A stretch of DNA of 64,000 nucleotides from NCBI RefSeq assembly GCF_000016985.1, contig NC_009633.1, positions 4,011,539-4,075,538 of the forward strand, written 5' to 3'. The stretch's first letter is position 1; the number at the start of each line of letters is the position of its first letter. Below the pieces are notes generated by a model, which ran no database searches, was not told where the DNA came from, and saw nothing but the letters and a program-made list of their open reading frames with translations. The position numbers were made by a program, and so were the translations under genes. Positions 1-7,502 of the stretch are shown piece after piece. Origin of the DNA: Alkaliphilus metalliredigens QYMF (GTDB taxonomy: Bacteria; Bacillota; Clostridia; Peptostreptococcales; Natronincolaceae).

Positions 1-41
1 TATAACAATACGATAAATTCCCGTTTCACTGTTCTTGACAT
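1..41 (-). CDS. possible 5' end of a gene leaving the left edge
   Basis: An ATG at 41 on the minus strand follows a weak GGGTGAT Shine-Dalgarno and opens a frame (MSRTVKREF...) that is still open at the window edge. Only 13 codons are visible, so the product cannot be named and the reading is tentative. Confidence 0.2.
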   Translation of the reverse strand, partial: MSRTVKREFIVLL

Positions 42-64
42 TTTTATCACCCTAAATTATCTTA

Positions 65-282
65 TCATTTTATAAATTCTTCGTAAGCCTTATTTAGGTT
101 ATTTGATTGTAAAATCTGTTCCATCAGTTCGTCCGTCTGAAAACCTGTGATGATGTCATTGTTATTTGCCGCCACCTTCAGATTCACAGTCGCCTGCGAC
201 ACCTTTGCCTTAAGCTATACACTTCCCACTACTAGGGTGTGCAGGACTTTCACCCGTTAGATTACGCCCATACTGGGCACAC
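65..282 (-). mobile_element. decayed group II intron 5' end with maturase N-terminal scrap
   Basis: Read on the minus strand, 282 down to about 210 matches the conserved start of bacterial group II introns: GTGTGCCC, then an AACGGGTGAAAGTCCTG block. Positions 124 to 65 then encode MEQILQSNNLNKAY, the usual N-terminus of the intron-encoded reverse transcriptase/maturase LtrA, but it stops after 19 codons. The normal domain I and RT domain are missing, so this is a scar rather than a working retroelement. The identification rests on recognising intron and LtrA consensus; no 3' end is visible. Confidence 0.6.
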
Positions 283-288
283 TGCAAA

Positions 289-323
289 AGCGGCAGGATA
301 GCTTTTTTTGCTATGCTGCCGCT
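289..323 (-). terminator. hairpin terminator after the drrAB-like operon
   Basis: A 14-bp stem with one mismatch (AGCGGCA-GATAGC arms at 289-302 and 310-323, T-rich loop) lies 21 bp beyond the permease stop. Minus-strand transcripts leave it into CTTTT. It probably ends the exporter operon. Confidence 0.65.
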
Positions 324-343
324 CGGTTTTATGCTTTTGAAAA

Positions 344-1162
344 TCATGTTCTTTTCATATATTTCCATACGGTCAACGGAATAAATATCGCAAGTATCAC
401 CATAGCGCCTAATATAGCGAACCAAAAGTCCGTACCGATTGTACCGTAAATCAACATCTCCCGAATCGCTGCTACCGCTTTTGTTAGAGGGTTGATTTTA
501 TCCACAAAAAATTGTAACCCGCTCGGCATGGTTTCTACCGGCACAAAGGCATTTGATAAAAAAATCAACGGAAACATGATTAATATACTTGTCGATGAAG
601 CGGCGGCGGCTGTTTTCATAGATAGGCTAATATAAGTAAACAACCAACTTAAACACCATGCGAAAATAGTCATAAAAGCTATACAAGCTATAATAGCAAG
701 TATTCCGGCTGCTGGTCTAAATCCGATGAAATGACCGACAGTAAAAACAACGCTTCCCGCTATAACGTAGCGAACTAAATCCGCAACCAAAATTCCTGCA
801 ATGGGTGCTATTCGGGCAATCGGCATGGATTTGAAACGGTTTGTCGTACTTTTGTCAATATCTTCGCGGGTTTGTACGCCAGCCGTTGCACAATTCATTA
901 TAAATGTTTGCATTAAAATTCCCGGTATGACGATAGGCAGATAGCTTGCCGTATCGCCGGAAATTGCCCCGCCGAAAATATAGGTAAACAATAATGTGAA
1001 TGCAATCGGCATAAGGGTTATATCCATAAATGTTTCGGGATTGCGGAACGATTTTAACAATGCCCTGTATGCGAAAGTAAACATGTTCCTGATTACGAAC
1101 CCTATACCGACACGGTTTTTTAATTTACGCTCGTTGGCGGGTATAATCGCTGTATTTGTCAT
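344..1162 (-). CDS. ABC-2 type multidrug transporter permease (DrrB-like)
   Basis: A 272-residue integral membrane protein with about six hydrophobic segments and the ABC-2 permease layout: cytoplasmic N-terminus, LPIVIPGILMQ entry helix, and a conserved AFVPVETMPSGLQ stretch near residue 205-217, as in daunorubicin exporter DrrB. It should form the membrane channel for the ATPase encoded immediately upstream. The start codon overlaps the ATPase stop (ATGA), with an AAAGGAGGG Shine-Dalgarno inside the upstream gene, so the two are translationally coupled. The substrate is unknown; MarR control suggests a toxic small molecule. Base composition is richer in G+C than many neighbours, which fits horizontal origin. 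Confidence 0.88.
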   Translation of the reverse strand: MTNTAIIPANERKLKNRVGIGFVIRNMFTFAYRALLKSFRNPETFMDITLMPIAFTLLFTYIFGGAISGDTASYLPIVIPGILMQTFIMNCATAGVQTREDIDKSTTNRFKSMPIARIAPIAGILVADLVRYVIAGSVVFTVGHFIGFRPAAGILAIIACIAFMTIFAWCLSWLFTYISLSMKTAAAASSTSILIMFPLIFLSNAFVPVETMPSGLQFFVDKINPLTKAVAAIREMLIYGTIGTDFWFAILGAMVILAIFIPLTVWKYMKRT

Positions 1163-2136
1163 ATCAAAAACCCTCCTTTATTATGCCCCACTTTGCTTGT
1201 TAAGGCAAAGTATACCTCGTCAAGCGTTGGTTTAGTTACATTTATTTCTGTAAGCTGAATACTCGCTTCTTTCAGAGCCGCAAGAATGTCCGTTAATTTA
1301 TCGGTGTTATCCATTGGCGCAGACAATTCTGTCGCTTCCGAAATCTGTACTTTAACCCCAAGCATTTGTTCAATGATACATGCCGCATTATGAGTATTAT
1401 CAGCGTTTAGAACCTTTACTTGCAATGAAGTAGAAGCTATGGATTTTTTTAATCCATCCGGCGTGTCATTTGCGATTACGCGCCCCTTATCAATTACAAC
1501 GATGTTGTCGGCAAGCTGGTCTGCTTCGTCTAAATATTGTGTTGTCAATAAAACGGTTGAACCATTTTTAACAAGAGTACGAATCGTTTGCCACATTTGC
1601 GTCCGTGTCCGTGGGTCGAGCCCCGTTGTCGGCTCGTCAAGGAAGATAAGCGGCGGTTGAGAAAGCAGACTTGCGGCAAGATCAAGGCGGCGGCGCATAC
1701 CGCCGGAAAATTTTGATAATTCACGATTTGCCGCTTCCGTTAAAGAAAATTCCTCTAATAATTCTTCTGCTTTGTGTTTTGCTTCTTTTCGAGAAAAGCC
1801 AAGCAATCGTCCGAAGATTTTTAGATTTTCCATTGCGGTCATATTTTCATCAATAGAAGCGAATTGACCTGTCAAGCCAATAAGTTGCCTTACGATTTGC
1901 GTGTCTTTTTTAACATCGTAACCGAAAATTTTAGCATAGCCGGAATCGGGTTGTGAAAGCGTGGCAAGCATATTGATTGTTGTTGTTTTACCCGCACCAT
2001 TTGGGCCGAGAACACCGCAAATTGTTCCTGTAGGAATCGAAAGGCTAACACCATCTACCGCTCTGTTATCACCAAATGTCTTTACTAAACTATGCGCTTC
2101 TACCGCTAATGTTTTATTATTTGTTGTCATTGTCAT
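1159..2136 (-). CDS. ABC transporter ATP-binding protein (DrrA-like)
   Basis: About 325 residues. Walker A (GPNGAGKTT, near residue 44), Q-loop region LIGLTGQFASID, signature SGGMRRR, Walker B LIFLDEPTTGLD and the switch region are all present. A C-terminal domain of about 90 residues ends in PTLDEVYFALT, typical of the DrrA/multidrug subfamily. The frame stays open upstream to 2187, but the Shine-Dalgarno GGGGG supports ATG at 2136 or 2130 (MTMTTNNK or MTTNNK). The start lies inside a 40-codon ORF that overlaps by 20 nt, and the stop overlaps the permease start. It should energise drug export together with the downstream permease. Confidence 0.9.
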   Translation of the reverse strand: MTMTTNNKTLAVEAHSLVKTFGDNRAVDGVSLSIPTGTICGVLGPNGAGKTTTINMLATLSQPDSGYAKIFGYDVKKDTQIVRQLIGLTGQFASIDENMTAMENLKIFGRLLGFSRKEAKHKAEELLEEFSLTEAANRELSKFSGGMRRRLDLAASLLSQPPLIFLDEPTTGLDPRTRTQMWQTIRTLVKNGSTVLLTTQYLDEADQLADNIVVIDKGRVIANDTPDGLKKSIASTSLQVKVLNADNTHNAACIIEQMLGVKVQISEATELSAPMDNTDKLTDILAALKEASIQLTEINVTKPTLDEVYFALTSKVGHNKGGFLI

Positions 2137-2239
2137 TACCCCCTTTTTTATTACGAGAACCAAATCCAGGAAAATCACCTTTGCCACGAGGAAAATCCCC
2201 CCTACTGCGTCCTAATAGTTTTTTAATAAATTTAAGCAT
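2117..2239 (-). CDS. 40-residue cationic small protein ahead of the exporter
   Basis: An ATG at 2239 with a strong TTTGGAGGTAAG Shine-Dalgarno 6 nt away opens 40 codons rich in Lys, Arg, Gly and Asp, beginning MLKFIKKLLGRSRGDF. It ends 20 nt inside the ATPase gene in another frame, so it is placed to couple translation of the transporter. A short internal repeat (GDFP...GDFPGF) is visible. It is the first ORF after the MarR-type promoter. No family is recognised: it could be a leader peptide, a small transporter subunit or a secreted peptide. Confidence 0.55.
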   Translation of the reverse strand: MLKFIKKLLGRSRGDFPRGKGDFPGFGSRNKKGGNDNDNK

Positions 2240-2260
2240 GAGCTTACCTCCAAATTTTAA

Positions 2261-2289
2261 TTAGTAGATTTCTACCTATATTCCTTCAA
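2261..2289 (-). promoter_or_regulatory. promoter and MarR-type operator of the DrrAB-like operon
   Basis: Minus strand: -35 TTGAAG (2284-2289), 17-bp spacer, -10 TACTAA (2261-2266). The dyad GTAGAAATCTAC (2264-2275) overlaps the -10 and matches sites at 3415, 4054 and 4080 next to marR. The MarR protein encoded at 3543-4031 therefore probably represses this operon. Confidence 0.65.
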
Positions 2290-2351
2290 AAAAACAAACC
2301 TCCCTTGGGTCTGTATTGAAGAAAACCCTTTGTGCCTGTTTTAGCAAGGAT

Positions 2352-2483
2352 TTACCACTTAGCATAAATAAGACTTAGCCCGAAAATAAAGGCAATAACT
2401 AGTAAATAAATTCCCATTCTTATTAATTCATTACTATATTGATCCAAAAACTTACTAATTTTATTATTTCTAATCATATCCAT
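2352..2483 (-). CDS. 43-residue single-span membrane protein
   Basis: A GAGGAGGTG Shine-Dalgarno overlaps or precedes two in-frame ATGs at 2483 and 2477; the second has normal spacing. The peptide (MIRNNKISKFLD... from the second ATG) has a charged N-terminal half and one hydrophobic helix near residues 24-40, ending IYAKW. It lies between the decayed ABC pair and the intact pair, on the same strand. It resembles the tiny hydrophobic peptides often found inside efflux operons, but no family is recognised. The clean start signal and membrane helix support expression. Confidence 0.5.
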   Translation of the reverse strand: MDMIRNNKISKFLDQYSNELIRMGIYLLVIAFIFGLSLIYAKW

Positions 2484-2569
2484 CACCTCCTCAGCAATAT
2501 AATTGACAGAAGTTGTTTTTTTCGTCAACTCATTTTCCCCTTAACGAGTACGCTGTGGCATATCTAAAT

Positions 2570-3250
2570 TTATGCAATCGTGCGGTACTTTTGTCCCCAA
2601 TAGATGCCCATAACAGCTAAAGCGGCAATGACGCTCAAAACGATAACACTCATTACAGGGTAGCTTACACTCATGCCGAACACGCTATAGGCCTTGTAGC
2701 CACCAAAAATCTCTTTTATCAGCGTGACATTTGCCAACCCAAAATCAATAATGGGTTGTATTCTTTCGATTACGGCAGTTCCCATTGATGCAATCCCAAT
2801 ATTGATAAACAGAACGGCCAATCCAATTCCAACAGTTCCCATCTGGCTTTTCATCCTCGAAGAAATAAAGCAGATGATTAAGGTATAGACAGCACTGGTA
2901 AAGAATAACCACGCGGCGGCGATAATGGCAGCATGTATACAAGCCACACGCAGTTTTTAATCATTTTAATATATTCTTCATTCGTTTGTGAACGGTTGAT
3001 CTCGCCGTACTCCATCATCATAATTTGTTTCGCGATATTCGTCGCCACAATCCTTATAGTCCTTCCCGTCAATCAAAATCCTTCCTTTACTGGGCGGCAT
3101 GGTATCTGCCATAATCCGCATCATAGTGGTTTTGCCCGCTCCATTGGGGCCGAGCAGACCGTAAACGCCTCTATCCATTGTTACGGAAATGTCCTTTAGA
3201 ACCTTCTTGTCTTTAAAACTCTTGGATACTTGTTCAAATTGTAATTTCAT
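2570..3250 (-). pseudogene. collapsed ABC exporter: ATPase N-terminus joined to permease C-terminus
   Basis: The 5' part (3250 to about 3055) encodes an ABC ATPase N-terminus with Walker A GPNGAGKTTMM and stops reading sensibly after about 65 residues. The 3' part (about 2955 to 2570) encodes the last 125 residues of an ABC-2 permease with three to four membrane helices, ending GIYWGQKYRTIA. The rest of the ATPase and the first half of the permease are gone, and the frames between the parts do not join. A large deletion therefore fused two adjacent genes. The ATPase start is ATG 3250 after GGAGG. Operator-like sequence upstream suggests the lost exporter was also under MarR control. Confidence 0.75.
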
Positions 3251-3276
3251 CTGCAAACCTCCATATGCTCAGGCGT

Positions 3277-3388
3277 TTAGCCATTTGAACTGGCTGGGAT
3301 AGTTAGCTCACACGCAATCTGTAGAATGAGGAAAAACATTGCCGCCCAAACCGGGATTAGGAATAGTTTTTTTGAAAAATTGTACCAT
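3277..3388 (-). pseudogene. small hydrophobic peptide gene with a frameshift in an A7 run
   Basis: ATG at 3388 follows a GAGGTG Shine-Dalgarno. In the +0 frame a 26-codon non-hydrophobic ORF results. Removing one A from the run of seven (T run on the plus strand, 3367-3373) gives a 36-residue peptide, MVQFFKKLFLIPVWAAMFFL onward, with a clear membrane helix, ending at 3277. The total length is 37 codons plus one base, as expected for a one-base insertion. This could be mutation, sequencing error or programmed slippage. It is the first gene of the decayed ABC unit. Confidence 0.4.
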
Positions 3389-3414
3389 GTGTATCACCTC
3401 TGGTTTTATTTTTA

Positions 3415-3426
3415 GTAGAGTTCTAC
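3415..3426. promoter_or_regulatory. MarR-type operator upstream of the decayed ABC unit
   Basis: GTAGAGTTCTAC is an imperfect palindrome with GTAGA/TCTAC arms, identical in its arms to the sites at 2264, 4054 and 4080. It lies about 27 bp upstream of the small hydrophobic peptide start. Confidence 0.55.
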
Positions 3427-3542
3427 ATAATTGACTAAAAAAACATGAATTCCCTTATCCATTATATATATATCGAATTCGACATATACGTAGGTTAGAA
3501 AAGCAAGCTGCGTTGCCATTCTTGAATTATCCTGCAGCTTGC

Positions 3543-4031
3543 TTATGTTTTTTGTTCATCGACTGTTGGCACGAGCCTAGAAGCCTTATCCTGCGAAACA
3601 TTATCGTGTGCTCTTTGGAGCAGGGTCATAAATTGCTCCTGCTCTGCAAGAGTCATACATGAAAGAAGTTGCCGCTCTGTGCTTTCAAATACATTGCGTA
3701 ACGCATCTAAAACCTGTTCGCCTTTTTCTGTTACCATTATATTCATCGCTCGGCCATCGTCTGCACTGCTACATCGGACGATAAAGCCTTTCTTCTTTAA
3801 TCCATTTAATAAACTTGTTACCGAAGGTCCTTTGAGTTCCATTAAGTCTTCCAGAAACTTACGGCTGATGTTTACTCCTTCATAAAGACTTCTGTATATG
3901 CCACCCAAAAGTCGTGCCTGCTGATTCGTTATATCATGTTCCTCCAGCTTTCGATCGTTGAGATAGCGCAAAGATAATGCAATGCTTTGAATGTAAAAAT
4001 CCGCGTTTGGTTTTCCGGTTGCCCTAATCAT
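3543..4031 (-). CDS. MarR family transcriptional regulator
   Basis: A 162-residue winged-helix protein. A helical N-terminus (FYIQSIALSLRYLNDR), a helix-turn-helix around residues 55-80 (ISRKFLEDLMELKGPSVTSL) and the MarR wing signature SSADDGRAMNIMVTEKG are visible. Length is normal for the family. It starts at ATG 4031 after GGAGGTGA. MarR repressors usually control neighbouring efflux genes and are released by a phenolic or drug ligand. Here two operators in its own promoter and matching ones before both ABC units point to autorepression and control of 344-3388. Confidence 0.88.
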   Translation of the reverse strand: MIRATGKPNADFYIQSIALSLRYLNDRKLEEHDITNQQARLLGGIYRSLYEGVNISRKFLEDLMELKGPSVTSLLNGLKKKGFIVRCSSADDGRAMNIMVTEKGEQVLDALRNVFESTERQLLSCMTLAEQEQFMTLLQRAHDNVSQDKASRLVPTVDEQKT

Positions 4032-4053
4032 CTACTCACCTCCATGAAACTAT

Positions 4054-4099
4054 GTAGAATTCTATTCATTATTATATGCGTAGAACTCTACTTTGTCAA
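4054..4099 (-). promoter_or_regulatory. marR promoter with two operators
   Basis: Minus strand: consensus -35 TTGACA (4094-4099), 17-bp spacer and -10 TATAAT (4071-4076). Operator GTAGAGTTCTAC (4080-4091) fills the spacer. A second, ATAGAATTCTAC (4054-4065), lies just after the expected start, with centres 26 bp apart. This layout is typical of tight autorepression. Confidence 0.75.
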
Positions 4100-4294
4100 G
4101 CCCTAATTTTTGATCCCTATAGGATTAAGGAATCAAAATCCTGAAATGCAAAAGTGTTTTTACTGCAAAAACAAGACAGATAAAAGCGCTATTTGAATTA
4201 TCCTCTGCTGCAATTTACAGCCTTTCTGAGAATAATTATACACCACTAGCAACAAAACAGCCATGAAAAGATCTTTTTAACGCGAGAATGTCTT

Positions 4295-4516
4295 CTAATC
4301 CTTTATTGCCTTAAAAGGATTAGGTATATTATCTACATTCCAATCCTTTGGTATAGTGATTTGATTGACATCAATCTCAGCTAATGATCTCATATAATTC
4401 TTTATACTGGCACTGCTTCCCTTGATTTCTTTATTTGTGTTTTTTATCTTAGTCCCGACAACATACTGTTCCATCGCTAAAAGAGTTAAAATTAGCACAG
4501 ATAGACTTAAGACTAG
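4295..4516 (-). pseudogene. C-terminal fragment of an unidentified membrane protein
   Basis: The frame encodes a hydrophobic segment (HLVLSLSVLILTLLA) followed by about 55 polar residues ending NIPNPFKAIKD. No start with a ribosome-binding site precedes it. The frame runs back toward an IS21 helper-gene remnant in the opposite orientation, so it looks like the tail of a gene cut by that element. No family is recognised. Confidence 0.3.
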
Positions 4517-4527
4517 ATGAATATATA

Positions 4528-4920
4528 ATGAAGATCAATGAAGATAAAATAAGCCTAGTAGATGCTCTTTATGAGCTTACTGAAAAGGAGCTTGAAATAA
4601 AGAATTTTAATGCTACCAATGCAATGGTTAAAGTAGCAGGATTCCCTCACCTTAAAGAAATGAAAGACTTTGATTTTGAATTTCAACCTAAAATAAATAA
4701 ACAACAATTCTTAGATTTCGAGAGTTTAAGATTTCTAGAAAACAATAGTAATATAGTATTAATTGGAAACAGTGGGGTTGGGAAAACCCACCTTGCTACC
4801 TCCATTGGGATAGCCGCAGCTAATAAAAGGGTTAGTACCTACTTCATAAAATGCCAGGATCTAATTGATCAATTAAAGAAAGCATATTTGGAAAATAAGT
4901 TAGATAGTAGGACAAGATAG
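4528..4920 (+). pseudogene. truncated IS21-family helper ATPase IstB
   Basis: The 130 codons match the N-terminal half of IstB: the AGFPHLKEMKDFDFEFQP approach to the ATPase, then Walker A GNSGVGKTHLATSIG near residues 84-98. The frame ends at KAYLENKLDSRTR, before Walker B and the rest of the AAA+ core (IstB is normally about 250 residues). No IstA transposase lies upstream. It differs in sequence from the complete IstB at 56825-57568, so it comes from another IS21-type element. Confidence 0.75.
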
Positions 4921-4950
4921 TGTAGATCGTTTTGAAAGTATGATAAAGTG

Positions 4951-4984
4951 ATTTGCCACCCATTTAGAAAAAGCGGTGGCAAAT
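4951..4984 (+). terminator. strong hairpin next to the IstB remnant
   Basis: Perfect 10-bp arms ATTTGCCACC and GGTGGCAAAT surround a 14-nt loop. There is no clear U-tract, so it may be a terminator relic or an IS end rather than an active terminator. Confidence 0.4.
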
Positions 4985-5034
4985 TTCAAGATATTCAAAC
5001 TCTGAAACCCTTCTAAATTCTAGATAGTTTAGCG

Positions 5035-5085
5035 ACAGTTTCCACATGGGTTTTGATAGAAAAATGATACTAATACGCGGAATTA
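5035..5085 (+). repeat. dispersed intergenic repeat, copy A
   Basis: The block CCACATGGGTTTTGATAG followed by AAAAATGATACTAATA recurs with small changes at 13892 and 20656. The copies lie between genes and have no coding content. See the related finding. Confidence 0.45.
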
Positions 5086-5153
5086 TTGTACTCATACCCC
5101 GGGGGCTTTTTAGGGAGTGGGGGTTGTGAGTTATACCCAATACGCAAAAAGAT

Positions 5154-5723
5154 TTACAAGCTAGAACTTTTGAAATTGTCCATTTTACTAGGCTTTGTTG
5201 TTTCACTTTCATTCCTTATATCTTTTAACAGTCCTTCAAACCACTCTACATTTACTAAGTGATGAGAACGTGAATTTTCCAACATTTTTTTAAAATTAGC
5301 AGGGATAGTCTCATTATATTCAAGAGATTGTTCTAATAAAAAGATTTTCTGATTAGTTTGTTGGATTTGAATTTCTATTAGTTTTTTTAGTTCTTCGCTT
5401 TTATATTCATTAGCAAATAGCATTGCTGCATAAAAAGATAAATTTACATACTCAGTCTTGGAGCCATACTTATACATCAATTTTTCAAATTCTTTATCCC
5501 CTAGTTCAGTTAGGATATAATTACGGGTCTCTCTAGTATTATCTAATTGGTCAACTTTTTTTATATATTGTTTTTCTTCTAATTGTTGAAGATTATAATA
5601 GAATGATCCTTTAGTGAAATTCACTATATATTTATAGTGTCTCTCTTCCATTAAGGCTAATAATTTGTATCCGTAAGAACCTGGGTTTTGTTTTAATAAA
5701 CCCAAAATTAGCAATGGTATCAA
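5154..5723 (-). CDS. PadR family transcriptional regulator
   Basis: A 189-residue PadR protein. The N-terminal winged helix begins MIPLLILGLLKQNPGSYGYK and contains the PadR pattern FTKGSFYYNLQQLEEKQYI; a long C-terminal helical dimerisation region follows. It lies 60 bp after the esterase gene on the same strand, so it is probably the second gene of that operon and its repressor. Two TAGTCTAATTAGACTA palindromes over the operon promoter are the likely binding sites. Confidence 0.85.
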   Translation of the reverse strand: MIPLLILGLLKQNPGSYGYKLLALMEERHYKYIVNFTKGSFYYNLQQLEEKQYIKKVDQLDNTRETRNYILTELGDKEFEKLMYKYGSKTEYVNLSFYAAMLFANEYKSEELKKLIEIQIQQTNQKIFLLEQSLEYNETIPANFKKMLENSRSHHLVNVEWFEGLLKDIRNESETTKPSKMDNFKSSSL

Positions 5724-5783
5724 AAAAACATCTCCTTTATTTTCATAAAAATTACATTAATAGTTATTTAATAATTACAAGAT

Positions 5784-6641
5784 TTAATCATTGTTGATTT
5801 GCATGACTTGAGATACGAATTCATCATATGATATTTTTCCAAATACAAAATCCATACTTTTTATATATATCTTTTCTGCTTTTGTATATGTTCTAGTATG
5901 ATTAAGATTTATTAACTCATTTTCATCAATTAATGGCTCCAAAACATGCTTTCTATTAGAAAAGGCTTCAAAATATCTTAAACCAAATTTTCTTTGAGAA
6001 ATTGCATCAATATGAATACCATCTGGGTTAGATGTTAAACCTGATGCCGTGACAAAGTAACAATTCTCTTGTTCAAAAGAAAATTTCTGTAACTCTTGAT
6101 TAATAAAATTATATTCAGTACAGCTTATCCCAAAGCCTTCTTTGCCTAAAAAATCTCCTAAACCACCAATAATGAGAGGAATATCTGGAGCATTCAACTC
6201 CTTTCTAAGAGCCTCAATAATTAAAAATAATTTTTTGTAATAGACTTTGTAGTTACCATTCATACTATCACTTTCTCCTTGATGCCATAGAATTCCTGTT
6301 AACTCACTACTTTGAATAGCAAATTTAGCTTCAGTTATTGCGTGTTTAAAAAGCGCTTGATCTACAGCCCATTCATCAAGTGAGCTTCCACCTTCAGCAC
6401 AAGGAATTAAGCCAATAGTATCTTCTTGATTTTGAAGACACCATGCATCTGCAAATGAAGCAGCCAGACTTATTCCTGAAACAGGACGGTCATAATTGAT
6501 GGGCTCAGTCATCATTTGCCATCTACCATTACGCAACATTTGTATTCTTTCATTATAAATCGGGGTTACTTCATGAATAAACCCTCGTCCAGCCATATTC
6601 GACTGTCCTAACATAAAAAATGATTTAACCATTTTTTTCAT
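5784..6641 (-). CDS. sialate O-acetylesterase-like SGNH hydrolase (SASA/CE6 type)
   Basis: A 285-residue cytoplasmic protein without a signal peptide. The nucleophile block MLGQSNMAGRG (Ser14), the central GILWHQGESD block (near residues 115-124) and the C-terminal DGIHID catalytic block (near residue 207) are those of the SASA family, which removes acetyl groups from sialic acid or xylan sugars. The natural substrate is uncertain. Start ATG 6641 follows an AAAGGATG Shine-Dalgarno. It is co-directional with a PadR regulator downstream and preceded by a repressible promoter, so it is likely inducible by a small molecule. Confidence 0.82.
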   Translation of the reverse strand: MKKMVKSFFMLGQSNMAGRGFIHEVTPIYNERIQMLRNGRWQMMTEPINYDRPVSGISLAASFADAWCLQNQEDTIGLIPCAEGGSSLDEWAVDQALFKHAITEAKFAIQSSELTGILWHQGESDSMNGNYKVYYKKLFLIIEALRKELNAPDIPLIIGGLGDFLGKEGFGISCTEYNFINQELQKFSFEQENCYFVTASGLTSNPDGIHIDAISQRKFGLRYFEAFSNRKHVLEPLIDENELINLNHTRTYTKAEKIYIKSMDFVFGKISYDEFVSQVMQINND

Positions 6642-6770
6642 CCTTTCTTTCTATTTATTATTTATGAAGAAATGTTTCCAGTTCTCAATAAATGTTAAGT
6701 ATTACTTACTTATTTATTTAATCCATTGCTTCAGTAGATTTTCTAGATATCAAAAACTACCAAATTTATC

Positions 6771-6829
6771 ATTAGTCTAATTAGACTAATTACACTTAAA
6801 TATTATAGTCTAATTAGACTAATTGTCAA
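6771..6829 (-). promoter_or_regulatory. esterase-padR promoter with two perfect palindromic operators
   Basis: Minus strand: -35 TTGACA (6824-6829), 16-bp spacer, -10 TATAAT (6802-6807). The spacer carries the palindrome TAGTCTAATTAGACTA (6806-6821). A second copy, ATTAGTCTAATTAGACTAAT (6771-6790), lies just downstream, with centres 33 bp apart. The gene start is about 160 nt away. Confidence 0.75.
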
Positions 6830-7502
6830 CTATATTTTTTTCAGAAGTAAAGCCAAAATATATTTTAGACGATCCAGAGAAATATTCATTAATTCCCAAA
6901 ATATTTTTCCTTATTTATATTAATTGATTGATTTTACATCCAAGCCTTCCAACTGCCTTCTGAGCTAATCAATAATAAAAATAGCCGACTAAGGTGAATA
7001 CTTTTACTTCAACCCAGACGGCATAAATTTTTAGCACCATATAGTTTAATTTATTTCTTGGCATTTATACCCTTACGCAAAAAAACCTGTACACTCACCT
7101 AGTCCTCGCTATTTTTGCGTATTTATGCACCCCCCTGGGTAACAAATCCGTAAAACGCTTAGTCTATGGAAACATAAAACACACATGAAAAAAGGGTTAA
7201 ATCTCTCTAACATTTTGATATCAGCCTATTTCCGCTCTATCCTAACAACTGTCTCCACATGCCTTGTTGCTGCAATTCTGATGACCACAGCACCTGGTAC
7301 CCCCTTGGTGTCAGGGTATATTTCTTAAAATCTCTTCTACAACAGATTCCAATTGACTGCCAAACCAAGACAAATTATCGTACATACACATCAGAGTTGT
7401 ACCTCATAGAAACCACGGGGACGGCAAAGCGCGCTAAATTAGATTATTATTCCATTGTACTTTTCATGGGTTTCATGCTAAATAAGCAAATATTTTTAAG
7501 TA
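6830..7502. other. gene-poor stretch with a REP-like block
   Basis: No complete gene is visible. A short coding-like scrap (YILDDPEKYSLIPK) reads at about 6855-6930 on the plus strand. A GGGGACGGCAAAGCGCGC block at 7417-7434 belongs to the REP-like GGGACGG family seen across the window. A sequence at 7245-7330 resembles the dispersed CCACATG repeat only weakly. Confidence 0.35.

Noticed and set aside
6855-6930. Small gene ending in IPKIFFLIYIN
   Set aside because: No start codon with a ribosome-binding site; it could be a decayed tail but is too short to name.
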